Notes: generated from the letters alone by a model not told the origin. Counted from the first letter of the stretch, positions 6,814 to 15,286 are shown. The stretch: 64,000 bases of DNA from Butyricicoccus_B sp017886875 (GCA_963931655.1 OZ007036.1:1240001-1304000); one strand, 5' to 3'. Numbers and translations: made by a program.

Positions 6814-8572
6814 TCTTGGTTATAATTTGAGCGGAATTTTATCACATAATAAGCAGATTTCAAACTTCACGCCAATGGTGGTTGCTTTGATTTATAATAT
6901 CCAACAAAGTGATAATACTAATCCTGATATGTTAGCTATAATGATTTTGCTAAGTAATGGTGAACAATTTGAAAAAATCGTTCCCTATAATAATGATATA
7001 GTAAAAAGCATTTGCAAACAATGCCCAGAAGCGACGATTTATTCTGGCTCTAATAACCACCACTATGTTAAGGATTTCATTTTTGAGCAGATATTGGATG
7101 ATAGGAAAATTATTCACCCTCTCACTAATGAAGAAATAAAGATACAAAATGGATATTTATTTCCTGGTTCTGGGACATATACACTGCCATCTGGTGAGCC
7201 ATTAGTTATATGGAACAGCCGAATAGCAGGTAATAAACCAAAAAATATTCTATCTTATATCACTTCTTCATCCCCTGTGGTTATTCTTGAAGATAACAAT
7301 TCACCAATAGAAACTATGGTTAATGCAATATTAGAAAATGATTGTTGCGTAACATTACCACTTGCTTTTGCAATGCTAGTTTCTCGAAGAGATGTTGTTT
7401 CTGAAATGGGATATCCTTTGCGTGGTGGACTATATATCACTGCACCTCAAGGAGCGGGTAAGACTACACTTGCACGTCAAATGCTAGGATATGCTGTTAC
7501 AAGACAAAATACCAGAAATCCAGCTCTATTTATGGAGTCTGTAAGTACAGAAGCGGCAGTGCGTGATTCGTTATCCCAGAACCCTGGTTGTGTAGTTATA
7601 ATAGATGATCTATGTAAATCATCTTCTAGGTCAATCGAAAAGAAGCGTCGTGAGCTTGGCTCTGCTGTTTTACGACTGGCTGCAAACGAAGGCGATTCTG
7701 CAAAGAAGGATAAACAAGGTACAACCCAGCATAATTACTGCTCTTGTGGAATTGCTTTAACCGCTGAGTTTGTATTGGATGGTCAATCTGAACTTACAAG
7801 AAGTATATTTGTAAATATCACAGAGCCTCTTGAGTTGACAAGAGAAATACAGCCTAGTTTGACGGGTGGAGTGCTGTCTTGCTTTGCTGACTGGTTTGCG
7901 AACAATTATGACACTGCACTTGAAATGCTTATGAAATGTTGTGAAAATCCTGATATCCTAGATGTTATAGGTCTTAAAGATGATGCACAATACGATTTCT
8001 TCCTAAGAGAAAGACGTATTAGGGATAATTTTTCTCTTATGCGTTGGGCATTTGACTGCTTTATTGCAATGGCAAAAAAAATTCCTACTTTCTCACCTTG
8101 CATTGAACGTGCTTTATATACGAAATTCTGGGAAGCTGTGCGAAATTCTCTTGCAAAACAACTTGAAGTGCTAAACCAAATTCAATCTCAAACTAAGGAA
8201 GGAAACATTGCATATCTGCTTAAACAAGCAATAGATAGCAAAAAAGTTTTCAATGTGTGTAAGAAGAGGGATAGAAACGACTTACATACAATGGACGGTA
8301 TTATCTGGAAAAAGGATTCTGACAAAAACATCTTGCAAATTGGTCTAAGACAGACTTCGATTGTACAATTTATCCGCCACCAAAATGGTTATCAAACTTA
8401 TAATAGCCGAAAAATTCTTCAGGAGCTTAAAGATGATGGTGCACTGGTTCTGCAAGAGGATAACAGTTTCACTGTCCATCTTGGCAAACGAGCTGAGAAC
8501 GGAAAGACAAATCTTCCTAGAGTCGTACTTATAAAGTATGACGTTCTAAGCGATTGTGCCCAAAAATATTAA
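6806..8572 (+). CDS. P-loop ATPase, DUF927-like, of a mobile element
   Basis: This 588-residue protein has a Walker A motif APQGAGKTTLAR at about residues 213-224 and a Walker B stretch VVIIDDLCK at about 262-270. Conserved-looking positions follow (SSRSIEKKRRELGSAVLR, then ALTAEFVLDGQSELTRSIFV), where the Arg may be an arginine finger. The layout resembles the DUF927/helicase-like ATPases of integrative elements and phages. The start is ATG 6806 with GGAGG ten bases upstream; an earlier TTG lacks a site. It is coupled to the small acidic protein and followed by xis and int. A replication or maintenance helicase of the element is the likely role; the exact family is uncertain. Confidence 0.7.
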   Translation: MNSLGYNLSGILSHNKQISNFTPMVVALIYNIQQSDNTNPDMLAIMILLSNGEQFEKIVPYNNDIVKSICKQCPEATIYSGSNNHHYVKDFIFEQILDDRKIIHPLTNEEIKIQNGYLFPGSGTYTLPSGEPLVIWNSRIAGNKPKNILSYITSSSPVVILEDNNSPIETMVNAILENDCCVTLPLAFAMLVSRRDVVSEMGYPLRGGLYITAPQGAGKTTLARQMLGYAVTRQNTRNPALFMESVSTEAAVRDSLSQNPGCVVIIDDLCKSSSRSIEKKRRELGSAVLRLAANEGDSAKKDKQGTTQHNYCSCGIALTAEFVLDGQSELTRSIFVNITEPLELTREIQPSLTGGVLSCFADWFANNYDTALEMLMKCCENPDILDVIGLKDDAQYDFFLRERRIRDNFSLMRWAFDCFIAMAKKIPTFSPCIERALYTKFWEAVRNSLAKQLEVLNQIQSQTKEGNIAYLLKQAIDSKKVFNVCKKRDRNDLHTMDGIIWKKDSDKNILQIGLRQTSIVQFIRHQNGYQTYNSRKILQELKDDGALVLQEDNSFTVHLGKRAENGKTNLPRVVLIKYDVLSDCAQKY

Positions 8573-8573
8573 C

Positions 8574-8600
8574 AACTTTAAACACATACACTTTAAAGTT
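8574..8600. repeat. 9-bp inverted repeat between the ATPase gene and xis
   Basis: AACTTTAAA (8574-8582) and TTTAAAGTT (8592-8600) are perfect reverse complements with a 9-base spacer, just after the ATPase stop and 58 bases before the excisionase start. There is no T-tract directly after the stem. It could be an operator or an excisionase binding site for xis-int control. Confidence 0.35.
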
Positions 8601-8657
8601 ATCACTTTACATGTAAGTTATCAATAATATTCTATATTTTCAAAGGAGATGTTACAT

Positions 8658-8846
8658 ATGAAAAAAATGACTTTAAACGCTCGTGAAATTGCTGAAATGC
8701 TTGGTATAAGTGTTTCTTGTGCTTACGAACTGTTCCATCGTGAAGATTTTCCCACTTTGCAAATTGGGCGTCGCTTTTTGGTTGTGGAGTCCAAATTTCA
8801 CGAATGGCTAGAAACACATAGCGGCACTGATTCCGATAACGAGTAA
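8658..8846 (+). CDS. xis: Excisionase-type helix-turn-helix protein
   Basis: The 62-residue product (MKKMTLNAREIAEMLGIS, CAYELFHREDFPTLQIGRRF, then VVESKFHEWLETH) is a standard winged HTH_17/excisionase-like domain. I use ATG 8658 because AAAGGAG at 8641-8647 gives correct spacing; the ATG at 8649 is too close. It sits directly before the tyrosine integrase gene, as xis does in Tn916-like elements. It should bind DNA near the element end and direct the integrase towards excision. Confidence 0.82.
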   Translation: MKKMTLNAREIAEMLGISVSCAYELFHREDFPTLQIGRRFLVVESKFHEWLETHSGTDSDNE

Positions 8847-8854
8847 TTTAATAA

Positions 8855-8886
8855 AGCGGGTGGCTTTTAATAGCCGCCCGCTCTTT
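8855..8886 (+). terminator. Strong hairpin between xis and int
   Basis: AGCGGGTGGCT (8855-8865) pairs over 11 bp, with one G-U, to AGCCGCCCGCT (8872-8882), followed by CTTTT. It can end or attenuate transcription from xis, leaving only some transcripts reaching the integrase gene 24 bases further on. Confidence 0.75.
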
Positions 8887-8909
8887 TAACCTGAAAGGAG
8901 TATTTGATT

Positions 8910-10073
8910 ATGGCTAAAAAACAATCTCGCCGTGAATCTGGAAGCGGCAGCATAAGACAAAGAAAAGACGGTCTATGGGAGGGACGATACACAAACGGCT
9001 TTGACCCTAAAACCGGCAAACTTATACGTCGCTCTATATATGGCAAAACACAGCGTGAAGTGGCGGTTAAACTGCGTGAGGTAACTCACTCCATTGATAT
9101 TGGTACATACACATCACCGTGTCAAATAAAATTTGAGGACTGGCTTGACACTTGGCTGTCTGAGTATATGACTGGTCGTTCACCTCTGACCATAAGTGCC
9201 TATGAAAGCAACTGCCGCAATTACATAAAACCTGTTTTGGGAAAAGCTCGCCTAGATGCCATAACACCTGTTATGATGCAAAAATTTATAAACGGTTTGT
9301 GCCATTTAAATTTATCACCTAAAACCATAAAAAATATACATGGAGTGGTTCATAGAGCTCTTGAACAAGCGGTTCGTATAGGGTATTTAAACACTAATCC
9401 CGCTAATGTCTGTAATCTTCCGAAAGCGGTTAAACCAGCCATTCAGCCCCTAACCTCCGAGCAAATTTCAGCTTTTGTGGATGAATTAACAAAGACCTCT
9501 CACCCATTTGCCAATTTATATCTTGTAACACTGTTCACTGGTTTAAGACAAGGCGAGGTTTTAGGTCTCAGTTGGGATGATATTGATTTCTCACGAGGCA
9601 CTATCCTAATACGCAAACAGCTGAGAAAACTCAAAGGTCGTGGCAATGGTTATGAATTTGCTGCACCTAAGGATAATGAACCCCGTCTTATACAGCCAGC
9701 CGATTTTGTTATAAATGTTTTGCGTAAACAGAAATTACAACAAGATGAAATGAAGAAAATTGCTGATTGTGCATGGAATAACGAATACAATTTGGTTTTT
9801 ACAAACGATTTTGGAGAGCATCTTGTACATGTTACGGTTTATAAAGCCTTTAAGAGTATAGCTATAAAACTGGGTATGGAAAACAGACGTTTTCATGACC
9901 TTAGACATACATTTGCGGTTATATCAATTGAAAATGGCGATGATATAAAAACCGTTCAGCAAAATCTAGGGCATTCAACCGCATCATTCACACTTGATGT
10001 ATATGGTCATGTAAGTGACCGTATGAGAAAAGAAAGTGCAGCGAGAATGGATAAATTTATAAACAGCTTATAA
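8910..10073 (+). CDS. int: Tyrosine recombinase, integrase of the mobile element
   Basis: This 387-residue protein has an N-terminal arm-binding domain (GSIRQRKDGLWEGRYTNGFD), a SAM-like core-binding domain from about residue 70 (FEDWLDTWLSEYM) and a C-terminal catalytic domain. The catalytic residues are visible: Arg213 in FTGLRQGEVLGLSW, His329 and Arg332 in HDLRHTFAV, His in LGHS, and nucleophile Tyr365 in LDVYGHV. ATG 8910 is chosen for its GAAAGGAG site nine bases before. Length and layout match Tn916/phage-type integrases. With xis just upstream, it should carry out integration and excision of the element, whose end lies between here and the tRNA-Ser genes. Confidence 0.94.
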   Translation: MAKKQSRRESGSGSIRQRKDGLWEGRYTNGFDPKTGKLIRRSIYGKTQREVAVKLREVTHSIDIGTYTSPCQIKFEDWLDTWLSEYMTGRSPLTISAYESNCRNYIKPVLGKARLDAITPVMMQKFINGLCHLNLSPKTIKNIHGVVHRALEQAVRIGYLNTNPANVCNLPKAVKPAIQPLTSEQISAFVDELTKTSHPFANLYLVTLFTGLRQGEVLGLSWDDIDFSRGTILIRKQLRKLKGRGNGYEFAAPKDNEPRLIQPADFVINVLRKQKLQQDEMKKIADCAWNNEYNLVFTNDFGEHLVHVTVYKAFKSIAIKLGMENRRFHDLRHTFAVISIENGDDIKTVQQNLGHSTASFTLDVYGHVSDRMRKESAARMDKFINSL

Positions 10074-10080
10074 CTTAGAT

Positions 10081-10157
10081 GTGTATTGTATTTTATTCAT
10101 TTATTGAATATAATAAAAATGTGATTTTAATACACAAAAACTCTAATAAAAATGTGA
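10081..10157. repeat. Direct and inverted repeats after int
   Basis: The 13-mer AATAAAAATGTGA occurs at 10112-10124 and again at 10145-10157. GTGTATT (10081-10087) and AATACAC (10129-10135) form an inverted repeat around the first copy. Repeats just after an integrase gene are candidate arm-type binding sites at the element end. They may equally be part of the promoter of the next gene. Confidence 0.35.
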
Positions 10158-10169
10158 GGGGTATGTGTA

Positions 10170-11507
10170 ATGGAACGCCTAATACTAAATAAACTTATAA
10201 ACTGGAAAAACTCACCCTATCGTAAACCGCTGATATTAAAAGGAGTAAGGCAGGTTGGCAAGACATGGATTCTAAAAGAATTTGGTAGACGTCATTATGA
10301 AAACATTGCATATTTTAACTTTGACGAAAACGAAGAATATAGGCAATTTTTTGAAACCACAAAAGATGTGGACAGAATTTTACAAAATTTAATGCTGGCA
10401 AGCGGTCAAAAGATTACAGCTGAAAAAACACTTATTATCTTTGACGAAGTGCAAGATTGCCCAAATGTAATTAACTCTATGAAGTATTTCTGTGAAAACG
10501 CCCCTCAATATCATATCGCTTGTGCGGGCTCTCTTCTTGGAATCTCACTTGCAAAGCCCTCTTCATTCCCTGTTGGCAAGGTAAATTTTATGCAAATAGA
10601 CCCTATGACCTTCACCGAATTTCTGCTTGCAAATGGTGATGAAAATCTGGTACGGTATATTGAGCAGCTTGATGTTTTAGAACCTATCCCAAATGCATTC
10701 TTTAATCCACTTTGCGAAAAGCTCAAGATGTACTATGTCACAGGTGGCATGCCTGAGTCTGTGCTAATGTGGACGGGAGCAAGAGATGTTTCAGCAATGC
10801 AAGAGGCTTTGTCCGACATTTTAGGTGCTTATGAACGTGATTTTGCAAAACACCCAAATCTAAGTGAATTCCCAAAAATCTCTATGATTTGGAAATCCAT
10901 CCCATCGCAACTTGCAAGGGAAAATAAAAAATTTATCTATAAAGTTGTCAAAGAAGGTGCAAGAGCTCGTGAATATGAAGATGCTTTACAATGGCTAGTA
11001 AATGCTAGACTCGTGCATAAGATTTACCGCAGCTCTGCTCCCTGTCTACCAATAGCAGCTTATGATGACCTATCTGCCTTTAAACTCTATCTGGTTGATG
11101 TAGGCTTGCTCCGTAGACTGGCACAACTAGCACCAACCGCTTTTGGTGAAGGCAATCGACTATTTACCGAATTCAAAGGTGCACTTACAGAAAATTTTGT
11201 TTTACAAACTCTTATCACTCAGTTTGAAGTAATGCCTAGATATTGGAGCCAAAGCAATCCCCCTTACGAGGTTGACTTCCTTATTCAGCGTGAAAATGAC
11301 ATTTTCCCTATAGAAGTTAAGTCAGAAACAAACACGTCTAGCAAAAGCCTAAAGAAATTTAAAGAGCTGTTTTCCGACAAGGTAAAGCTAAGAGTAAGAT
11401 TTTCTCTTGATAACTTAAAGCTAGATGATGATGTACTCAACATTCCATTATTTATGGCAGATCAAACGGACAAACTTATCGGTTTGGCACTAAATAAACT
11501 AGATTAA
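10170..11507 (+). CDS. AAA_14 / DUF4143 family ATPase
   Basis: This 445-residue protein has an N-terminal P-loop ATPase domain with Walker A GVRQVGKTWILKEF (about residues 25-38), Walker B TLIIFDEVQDC (about 90-100) and CAGSLLGISL. The C-terminal DUF4143 part contains YEVDFLIQRENDIFPIEVKSE, a PD-(D/E)xK nuclease-like signature (Asp, Glu-x-Lys). Such proteins are widespread in anaerobes and are of uncertain function, possibly DNA-related or defence-like. It lies between int and the tRNA-Ser genes, so it is either the last gene of the element or the first host gene. The start has GAGGGG about nine bases upstream. Confidence 0.88.
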   Translation: MERLILNKLINWKNSPYRKPLILKGVRQVGKTWILKEFGRRHYENIAYFNFDENEEYRQFFETTKDVDRILQNLMLASGQKITAEKTLIIFDEVQDCPNVINSMKYFCENAPQYHIACAGSLLGISLAKPSSFPVGKVNFMQIDPMTFTEFLLANGDENLVRYIEQLDVLEPIPNAFFNPLCEKLKMYYVTGGMPESVLMWTGARDVSAMQEALSDILGAYERDFAKHPNLSEFPKISMIWKSIPSQLARENKKFIYKVVKEGARAREYEDALQWLVNARLVHKIYRSSAPCLPIAAYDDLSAFKLYLVDVGLLRRLAQLAPTAFGEGNRLFTEFKGALTENFVLQTLITQFEVMPRYWSQSNPPYEVDFLIQRENDIFPIEVKSETNTSSKSLKKFKELFSDKVKLRVRFSLDNLKLDDDVLNIPLFMADQTDKLIGLALNKLD

Positions 11508-11512
11508 TATTT

Positions 11513-11549
11513 AGCCTTCGCTGATATTTCAGTGAAGGCTTTTTATTTT
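11513..11549 (+). terminator. Terminator of the AAA_14/DUF4143 gene
   Basis: AGCCTTCGCTG (11513-11523) pairs with CAGTGAAGGCT (11530-11540), with one G-T, followed by TTTTATTTT. This is a classic intrinsic terminator six bases after the stop. Confidence 0.85.
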
Positions 11550-11658
11550 GAAAAAAACTTATAATGTATTATAATCTAAAACACGCACTTTGTGGTAATA
11601 TTGGGGTGTGTAAAGGGGTAGTGATTTTCTTACCCACTCAAAAAGTGCAAAAACCTAA
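11550..11658. other. Spacer with inverted repeats, possible element end
   Basis: No gene is visible. GCACTTT (about 11585) and AAAGTGC (about 11642) are inverted, and GGGTA (11616-11620) with TACCC (11631-11635) forms a small stem between them. This lies between the last element-like gene and the tRNA-Ser terminator, so it may include the element boundary, but no second copy of an att core is in the window. Confidence 0.3.
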
Positions 11659-11700
11659 AAAAAGCAAAAAAATAAGCACCTTGTACTGAGTACAAGATGC
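11659..11700 (-). terminator. Terminator of the tRNA-Ser transcript
   Basis: Read on the minus strand, GCATCTTGTAC and GTACAAGGTGC (11690-11700 and 11676-11686) pair around TCA and are followed by TTATTTTTTT. It ends the tRNA-Ser pair a few bases after the last CCA. Confidence 0.85.
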
Positions 11701-11707
11701 ACATTTA

Positions 11708-11797
11708 TGGCGGAGAAAGAGGGATTTGAACCCTCGCGACACTTTCGCGCCCTACTCCCTTAGCAGGGGAGCCCCTTCACCACTTGGGTATTTCTCC
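11708..11797 (-). tRNA. tRNA-Ser (anticodon GCT)
   Basis: The minus strand folds into a class II tRNA: acceptor GGAGAAA with TTTCTCC, anticodon stem CTCCC/GGGAG around CTGCTAA (anticodon GCT), a long variable arm (GGCGCGAAAGTGTCGC), T-loop GGTTCAAATCC and an encoded CCA at 11710-11708. It reads AGC/AGU serine codons. Its 3' end faces the integrase-bearing element, making it a plausible attachment site. Confidence 0.96.
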
Positions 11798-11803
11798 AGC
11801 TTG

Positions 11804-11892
11804 TGGCGGAGAGGGTGGGATTCGAACCCACGCGCCCTCTCGGACAAACGGTTTTCAAGACCGCCTCGTTATGACCACTTCGATACCTCTCC
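11804..11892 (-). tRNA. tRNA-Ser (anticodon TGA)
   Basis: This is a class II tRNA on the minus strand: acceptor GGAGAGG with CCTCTCC, anticodon stem GCGGT/ACCGT around CTTGAAA (anticodon TGA), long variable arm, T-loop GGTTCGAATCC and encoded CCA. It lies six bases upstream of tRNA-Ser(GCT) in the same transcript and reads UCN serine codons, mainly UCA. Confidence 0.96.
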
Positions 11893-12026
11893 GTATCTCC
11901 GTCTGACAAGCAAATATATTTTAACAAATAGATAGGTATATGTCAATAACTTTTTTAATATTTTGTAAAAATATTTTTTACAAATAGAAAATAGCTCAAA
12001 GCATAAAAGCTCTGAGCAAGTATATT

Positions 12027-12749
12027 TTATTTATTTAAATCATTTATAATAACTTGTCTTACTTGTTCTGGTAATGTATGAGCTTGTTCTCTTGTCATAT
12101 TTTTAGTTTCAATAGGTTTGTGTATTGTAACTTTTACTTTAGCTGCATTTATAAATGAATGAGGATTAGCTTCTAGTAGTTTATAAGAACCATCTATAGT
12201 TACAGGGACAACAGGCTTGCCTACCTGTGCAGCGATACGGAAAGCACCAGCTTTAAAAGGTTTAACAGGGCCACCTTTAGACCTAGTACCTTCTGGGAAT
12301 ATAGTTAAACTATGCCCATCTTTGAGCATTTTAGAGCCATTTATAATAGTTTGAGCACCAGCTCTAAGGCTACCCCTATCTACAAATAAACAATGAAGAT
12401 GACGCATCCAAAGGCGAACACAAATAAGATGTTCTAGTTCCTTTTTAGCAACAAAACCACGCACATCACCGACCATACTTAACATAATAGGTATATCAAA
12501 ATAGCCTTGATGGTTAGCAACTACTATATAAGCTGTATCTTTAGGCAAATTCTCCTCGCCCACTATGGTTACTTCACCACCAGCGAGTTTTATAAGACGT
12601 CTAGCCCAGTTTTTAACAAAATGAGCTACAAATTTACTAGCTTTTTCTGGATTTTTCTTTTCCAGATATGTTATATAGCCACTTACTGGCAGAGTTAAAA
12701 GTAAATATAACCAAAAGTATGCAAACCAAATAATGGTACGCAATAGCAT
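12027..12749 (-). CDS. plsC: 1-acyl-sn-glycerol-3-phosphate acyltransferase (PlsC)
   Basis: This 240-residue protein has a hydrophobic N-terminus (residues 3-25) and the lysophosphatidic-acid acyltransferase motifs: NHQGYFD (HX4D catalytic pair), LFVDRGS, and FPEGTRSKGG (glycerol-phosphate binding), then KPVVPVTIDGSY. It puts the second acyl chain on lysophosphatidic acid to make phosphatidic acid, at the membrane. The ATG at 12749 follows GGAGGAAAAAAT and is preferred over an upstream ATG at 12785 that lacks a site. It is the most downstream gene of a minus-strand series with the HAD and thiE genes, separated by about 135 bases. Confidence 0.93.
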   Translation of the reverse strand: MLLRTIIWFAYFWLYLLLTLPVSGYITYLEKKNPEKASKFVAHFVKNWARRLIKLAGGEVTIVGEENLPKDTAYIVVANHQGYFDIPIMLSMVGDVRGFVAKKELEHLICVRLWMRHLHCLFVDRGSLRAGAQTIINGSKMLKDGHSLTIFPEGTRSKGGPVKPFKAGAFRIAAQVGKPVVPVTIDGSYKLLEANPHSFINAAKVKVTIHKPIETKNMTREQAHTLPEQVRQVIINDLNK

Positions 12750-12884
12750 ATTTTTTCCTCCAATGCTGCGAAAAATTAGCTGCATAGATTACTCTATGCA
12801 GCAGATATTGAACACTGTGTACGTTTTCTATTTTAACTAAAACGATTTAATTTTTCAAGCATTTTTCTAATATTTTTCTTATTA

Positions 12885-13544
12885 TCACATATATTTCTCT
12901 AAAAATGGCAATAATTCGTCAAAACTTTTATTTACAATTATATCGCTTGACGTTTCAAGTTCAGCTTTTCTATTGAGATACCATTCTTCACAAATGCCAC
13001 AAACTAAAAATCCGCCTTTTTTAGCTGAAGTTGCAGCATAAGGTGCATCTTCACAAACCAAACATTCACTAGGATTAACACCCATTTTCTGTGCAGCATT
13101 TAAGTATATTTTAGGATTTTCCTTACTGCTACCAACCTCATCAACAGTTATTATATCTGTTAAATATTTTTTCATACCATGATGCTCTAAAACTTTTTCT
13201 GCTTGGTGCTTAGAAGTAAGTGTTGCCACAGACATTTTAACATTATTATCTGCTAATTTTTGCATAAGGTTTAGTGCACCATGTCTAGCTATTGAGAGTT
13301 TTCTATATCTTTCAATAACAACAGCGTCCATTTCATCTGAAAGTTGTTTAGCAGTTACAGGAAGATTATATTTTTGACAAAGGTATTCTAAAACTTCAAT
13401 TTGGCTCATAGGGTCCATTACTTGATAATCTTGCTTGGTTGGGATAACGCCGAATTTAGCAACCGACTCATCAATAACTTTATCCCAAACAGCCATAGAG
13501 TCAATAAGAGTGCCGTCCATATCAAAAATAACACCACAAATCAT
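12885..13544 (-). CDS. HAD-superfamily phosphatase (beta-phosphoglucomutase-like)
   Basis: This 219-residue protein has HAD motif I FDMDGTLIDSM (nucleophile Asp), motif II VATLTSK, motif III SKENPKIY (Lys) and motif IV CEDAPYAA, with an alpha-helical cap at about residues 17-85. This is subfamily IA, as in PGM-like phosphatases and phosphatases of nucleotides or sugar phosphates. It overlaps thiE by four bases (ATGA type), so the two are translated together. A role as thiamine-phosphate phosphatase or salvage enzyme is possible from context but unproven. Confidence 0.85.
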   Translation of the reverse strand: MICGVIFDMDGTLIDSMAVWDKVIDESVAKFGVIPTKQDYQVMDPMSQIEVLEYLCQKYNLPVTAKQLSDEMDAVVIERYRKLSIARHGALNLMQKLADNNVKMSVATLTSKHQAEKVLEHHGMKKYLTDIITVDEVGSSKENPKIYLNAAQKMGVNPSECLVCEDAPYAATSAKKGGFLVCGICEEWYLNRKAELETSSDIIVNKSFDELLPFLEKYM

Positions 13545-14173
13545 TTCCCTTTTACCTCCTGAGCTATTTTATAAAGGTTTTGAGCAGCTTTTTTAATATC
13601 TTGCTGTGCGAATATACCAGAAACAGCACAAATACCAGCAAGACCAGTATTTTTTAGTTTTGCAGCATTATTTTGATTTATTCCACCAATAGCCACAACA
13701 GGAATATTAACGCATTTGCAAATTTGGCTAAATAAATCTAAATTCATAGGTTTAGCATCTGTTTTAGTTTCTGAACCAAAAACAGCACCAGAACCTATAT
13801 AATCAGCACCAGCAGCCTCAGCGAGCCTAGCAGTTTCTATAGTTTTTGCAGTAGCACCGATTATAGCATTTTCACCTAATATCTGCCTAGCGGTTTTTAT
13901 ATCGCCATCTGACGCACCAAGATGCACACCACAGCCCAAAGCTTTAGCAACAGATACCTTATCATTTATAATAAGTGGAATATTATATTTCTTACATATA
14001 GGTAAAATTTCGCCTGCCCTTTTTATATACTCATCATCAGAGATGTTTTTTTCACGGATTTGTATAATTGTAGCACCGCCTAAAATAGCTTGTTCCACAT
14101 CAGAAGCGAGCGAGCGACCTTGAAGCCAACTTCTGTCAGTAATAGCATATAAAGTTAGTGTTTCTGGGTTCAT
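13541..14173 (-). CDS. thiE: Thiamine phosphate synthase
   Basis: This 210-residue TIM-barrel protein joins HMP-pyrophosphate with thiazole phosphate to form thiamine phosphate. Motifs: LYAITDRSWL at the start, IIQIREKNI, PLIINDKVSVA, GVHLGASDGD, GADYIGSGAVFGSETK and VVAIGGINQ near the phosphate site. I use ATG 14173 because AAAGG lies ten bases upstream and the length then matches the family; an upstream ATG at 14212 would add an unrelated tail. No TPP riboswitch is visible upstream, and no other thi gene is nearby, so this may serve salvage. Confidence 0.93.
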   Translation of the reverse strand: MNPETLTLYAITDRSWLQGRSLASDVEQAILGGATIIQIREKNISDDEYIKRAGEILPICKKYNIPLIINDKVSVAKALGCGVHLGASDGDIKTARQILGENAIIGATAKTIETARLAEAAGADYIGSGAVFGSETKTDAKPMNLDLFSQICKCVNIPVVAIGGINQNNAAKLKNTGLAGICAVSGIFAQQDIKKAAQNLYKIAQEVKGK

Positions 14174-14229
14174 TTTATCATAACCTTTCATAATAAAAGC
14201 ATTAAGTAACACAATAATAACATATAAAA

Positions 14230-14922
14230 TTACAATAGTATAGCCGAACCAACAGAAATAATAATAGCAGTTATAAGACCAGCAATACCAATAGCCAAAC
14301 CACTCATAGCACCCTCTACTTCGCCTAATTGTAAAGCTCTTGAAGTGCCAACAGCATGAGAAGCAGTACCAATAGATATGCCAGTTGCAACAGGGTGTTT
14401 AAAGCCAAATAATTTAAGCACAGCTGGCAGGCATACAGCACCTATAATACCGGTTATAATAATAGCAAGAGAAGTAACAGCTGTTAAACCACCCAATGAT
14501 GAACTAAGAGCAACACCTATTGGAGTAGTAACAGACTTAGGGAGAAGTGATTTTACTATTTGAGAATTAAGTCCGAAAAGATTACCCAAAATATAAACAC
14601 TAACTATAGAAACAATAGAGCCAACTAAAGCACCCGCTAAAATAGGCAGAAGATTTTTCTTTAGTATTTCAAGTTGTCTGTAAATAGGTACAGCCAAAGC
14701 AATAGTTGCAGGAGTTAAACAAAGTGTAAGCACTCCCCCACCTTCGTTATATGTTTCTAGCGGGATTTTAAATATAACAATTACAGCACCAACAATTAAG
14801 CAAGAAATTAAAAGTGGATTAGCAAAAGGTGATTTAGTTTTTTCATTTATCCAAAGACCAAATGAATAAGCAAGCAAAGAAAGAGCTAAACAAGCGATTG
14901 GAGATGTTAAAGCGTTATACAT
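14230..14922 (-). CDS. lrgB: LrgB/CidB family membrane protein
   Basis: This 230-residue protein has six or more hydrophobic segments and family motifs KSVTTPIGVALSSSLGG, ISIGTASHAVGTSRALQLGEVEGAMSGLAIG. LrgB-type proteins work with LrgA partners; they were first described as modulators of murein hydrolases and in Bacillus the homologous pair imports pyruvate. It overlaps the lrgA stop by eight bases, so the two are translated as a unit. No LytTR regulator is seen next to them. Confidence 0.9.
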   Translation of the reverse strand: MYNALTSPIACLALSLLAYSFGLWINEKTKSPFANPLLISCLIVGAVIVIFKIPLETYNEGGGVLTLCLTPATIALAVPIYRQLEILKKNLLPILAGALVGSIVSIVSVYILGNLFGLNSQIVKSLLPKSVTTPIGVALSSSLGGLTAVTSLAIIITGIIGAVCLPAVLKLFGFKHPVATGISIGTASHAVGTSRALQLGEVEGAMSGLAIGIAGLITAIIISVGSAILL

Positions 14923-15286
14923 TTTTATTTCCCCCTTTTTTGTTTTGTAGAACTAAAATAAAGTGTACAGTCGCAGCGGTTGCAAGTGCAGTTAAAAAAG
15001 TTGTTATAAAACAAACTGCAATAATAGCTATAAGTTGGCTTTTAAGCTGATTATAAATCTCTAAAATTCCAAGGCTTACAGGCAAAAAGAATATAGCCAT
15101 ATTTTTAAGAAAGAAATCGGCTGCGTGTTCAACTTGACGGGCTTTTATAAGCCTTGTTGCAAGTAAAACAAGCAATAAAATCATACCTAAAACATTAGCA
15201 GGCAATGCCCCACCTATCAAAATAGATATAACCTCACCTAGCACACAGATAGCTAAAATTATTCCAAGTTCTCTTAAATAATTCAC
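14915..15286 (-). CDS. lrgA: LrgA/CidA family membrane protein
   Basis: This 123-residue protein has four hydrophobic segments and the holin-like LrgA layout: LGEVISILIGGALPANVLGMILLLVLL, then FFLKNMAIFFLPVSLGILE, ending in a basic tail. The start is a GTG at 15286 with GGAGGT upstream. It is the first gene of the lrgAB pair. It probably forms a membrane complex with LrgB for pyruvate or small-acid transport or cell-lysis control; the sequence cannot decide which. Confidence 0.88.
   Translation of the reverse strand: MNYLRELGIILAICVLGEVISILIGGALPANVLGMILLLVLLATRLIKARQVEHAADFFLKNMAIFFLPVSLGILEIYNQLKSQLIAIIAVCFITTFLTALATAATVHFILVLQNKKGGNKNV

Noticed and set aside
11726..11935. Plus-strand frame of 69 codons with WDSNPRALSD-type sequence
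   Set aside because: It is the reverse strand of two tRNA-Ser genes, a well-known false gene.
14174..14229. TPP riboswitch upstream of thiE
   Set aside because: The gap is too short and no TPP-switch core is visible.
14378..15050. Plus-strand frames over lrgB and lrgA
   Set aside because: Shadows opposite real genes; no binding sites.
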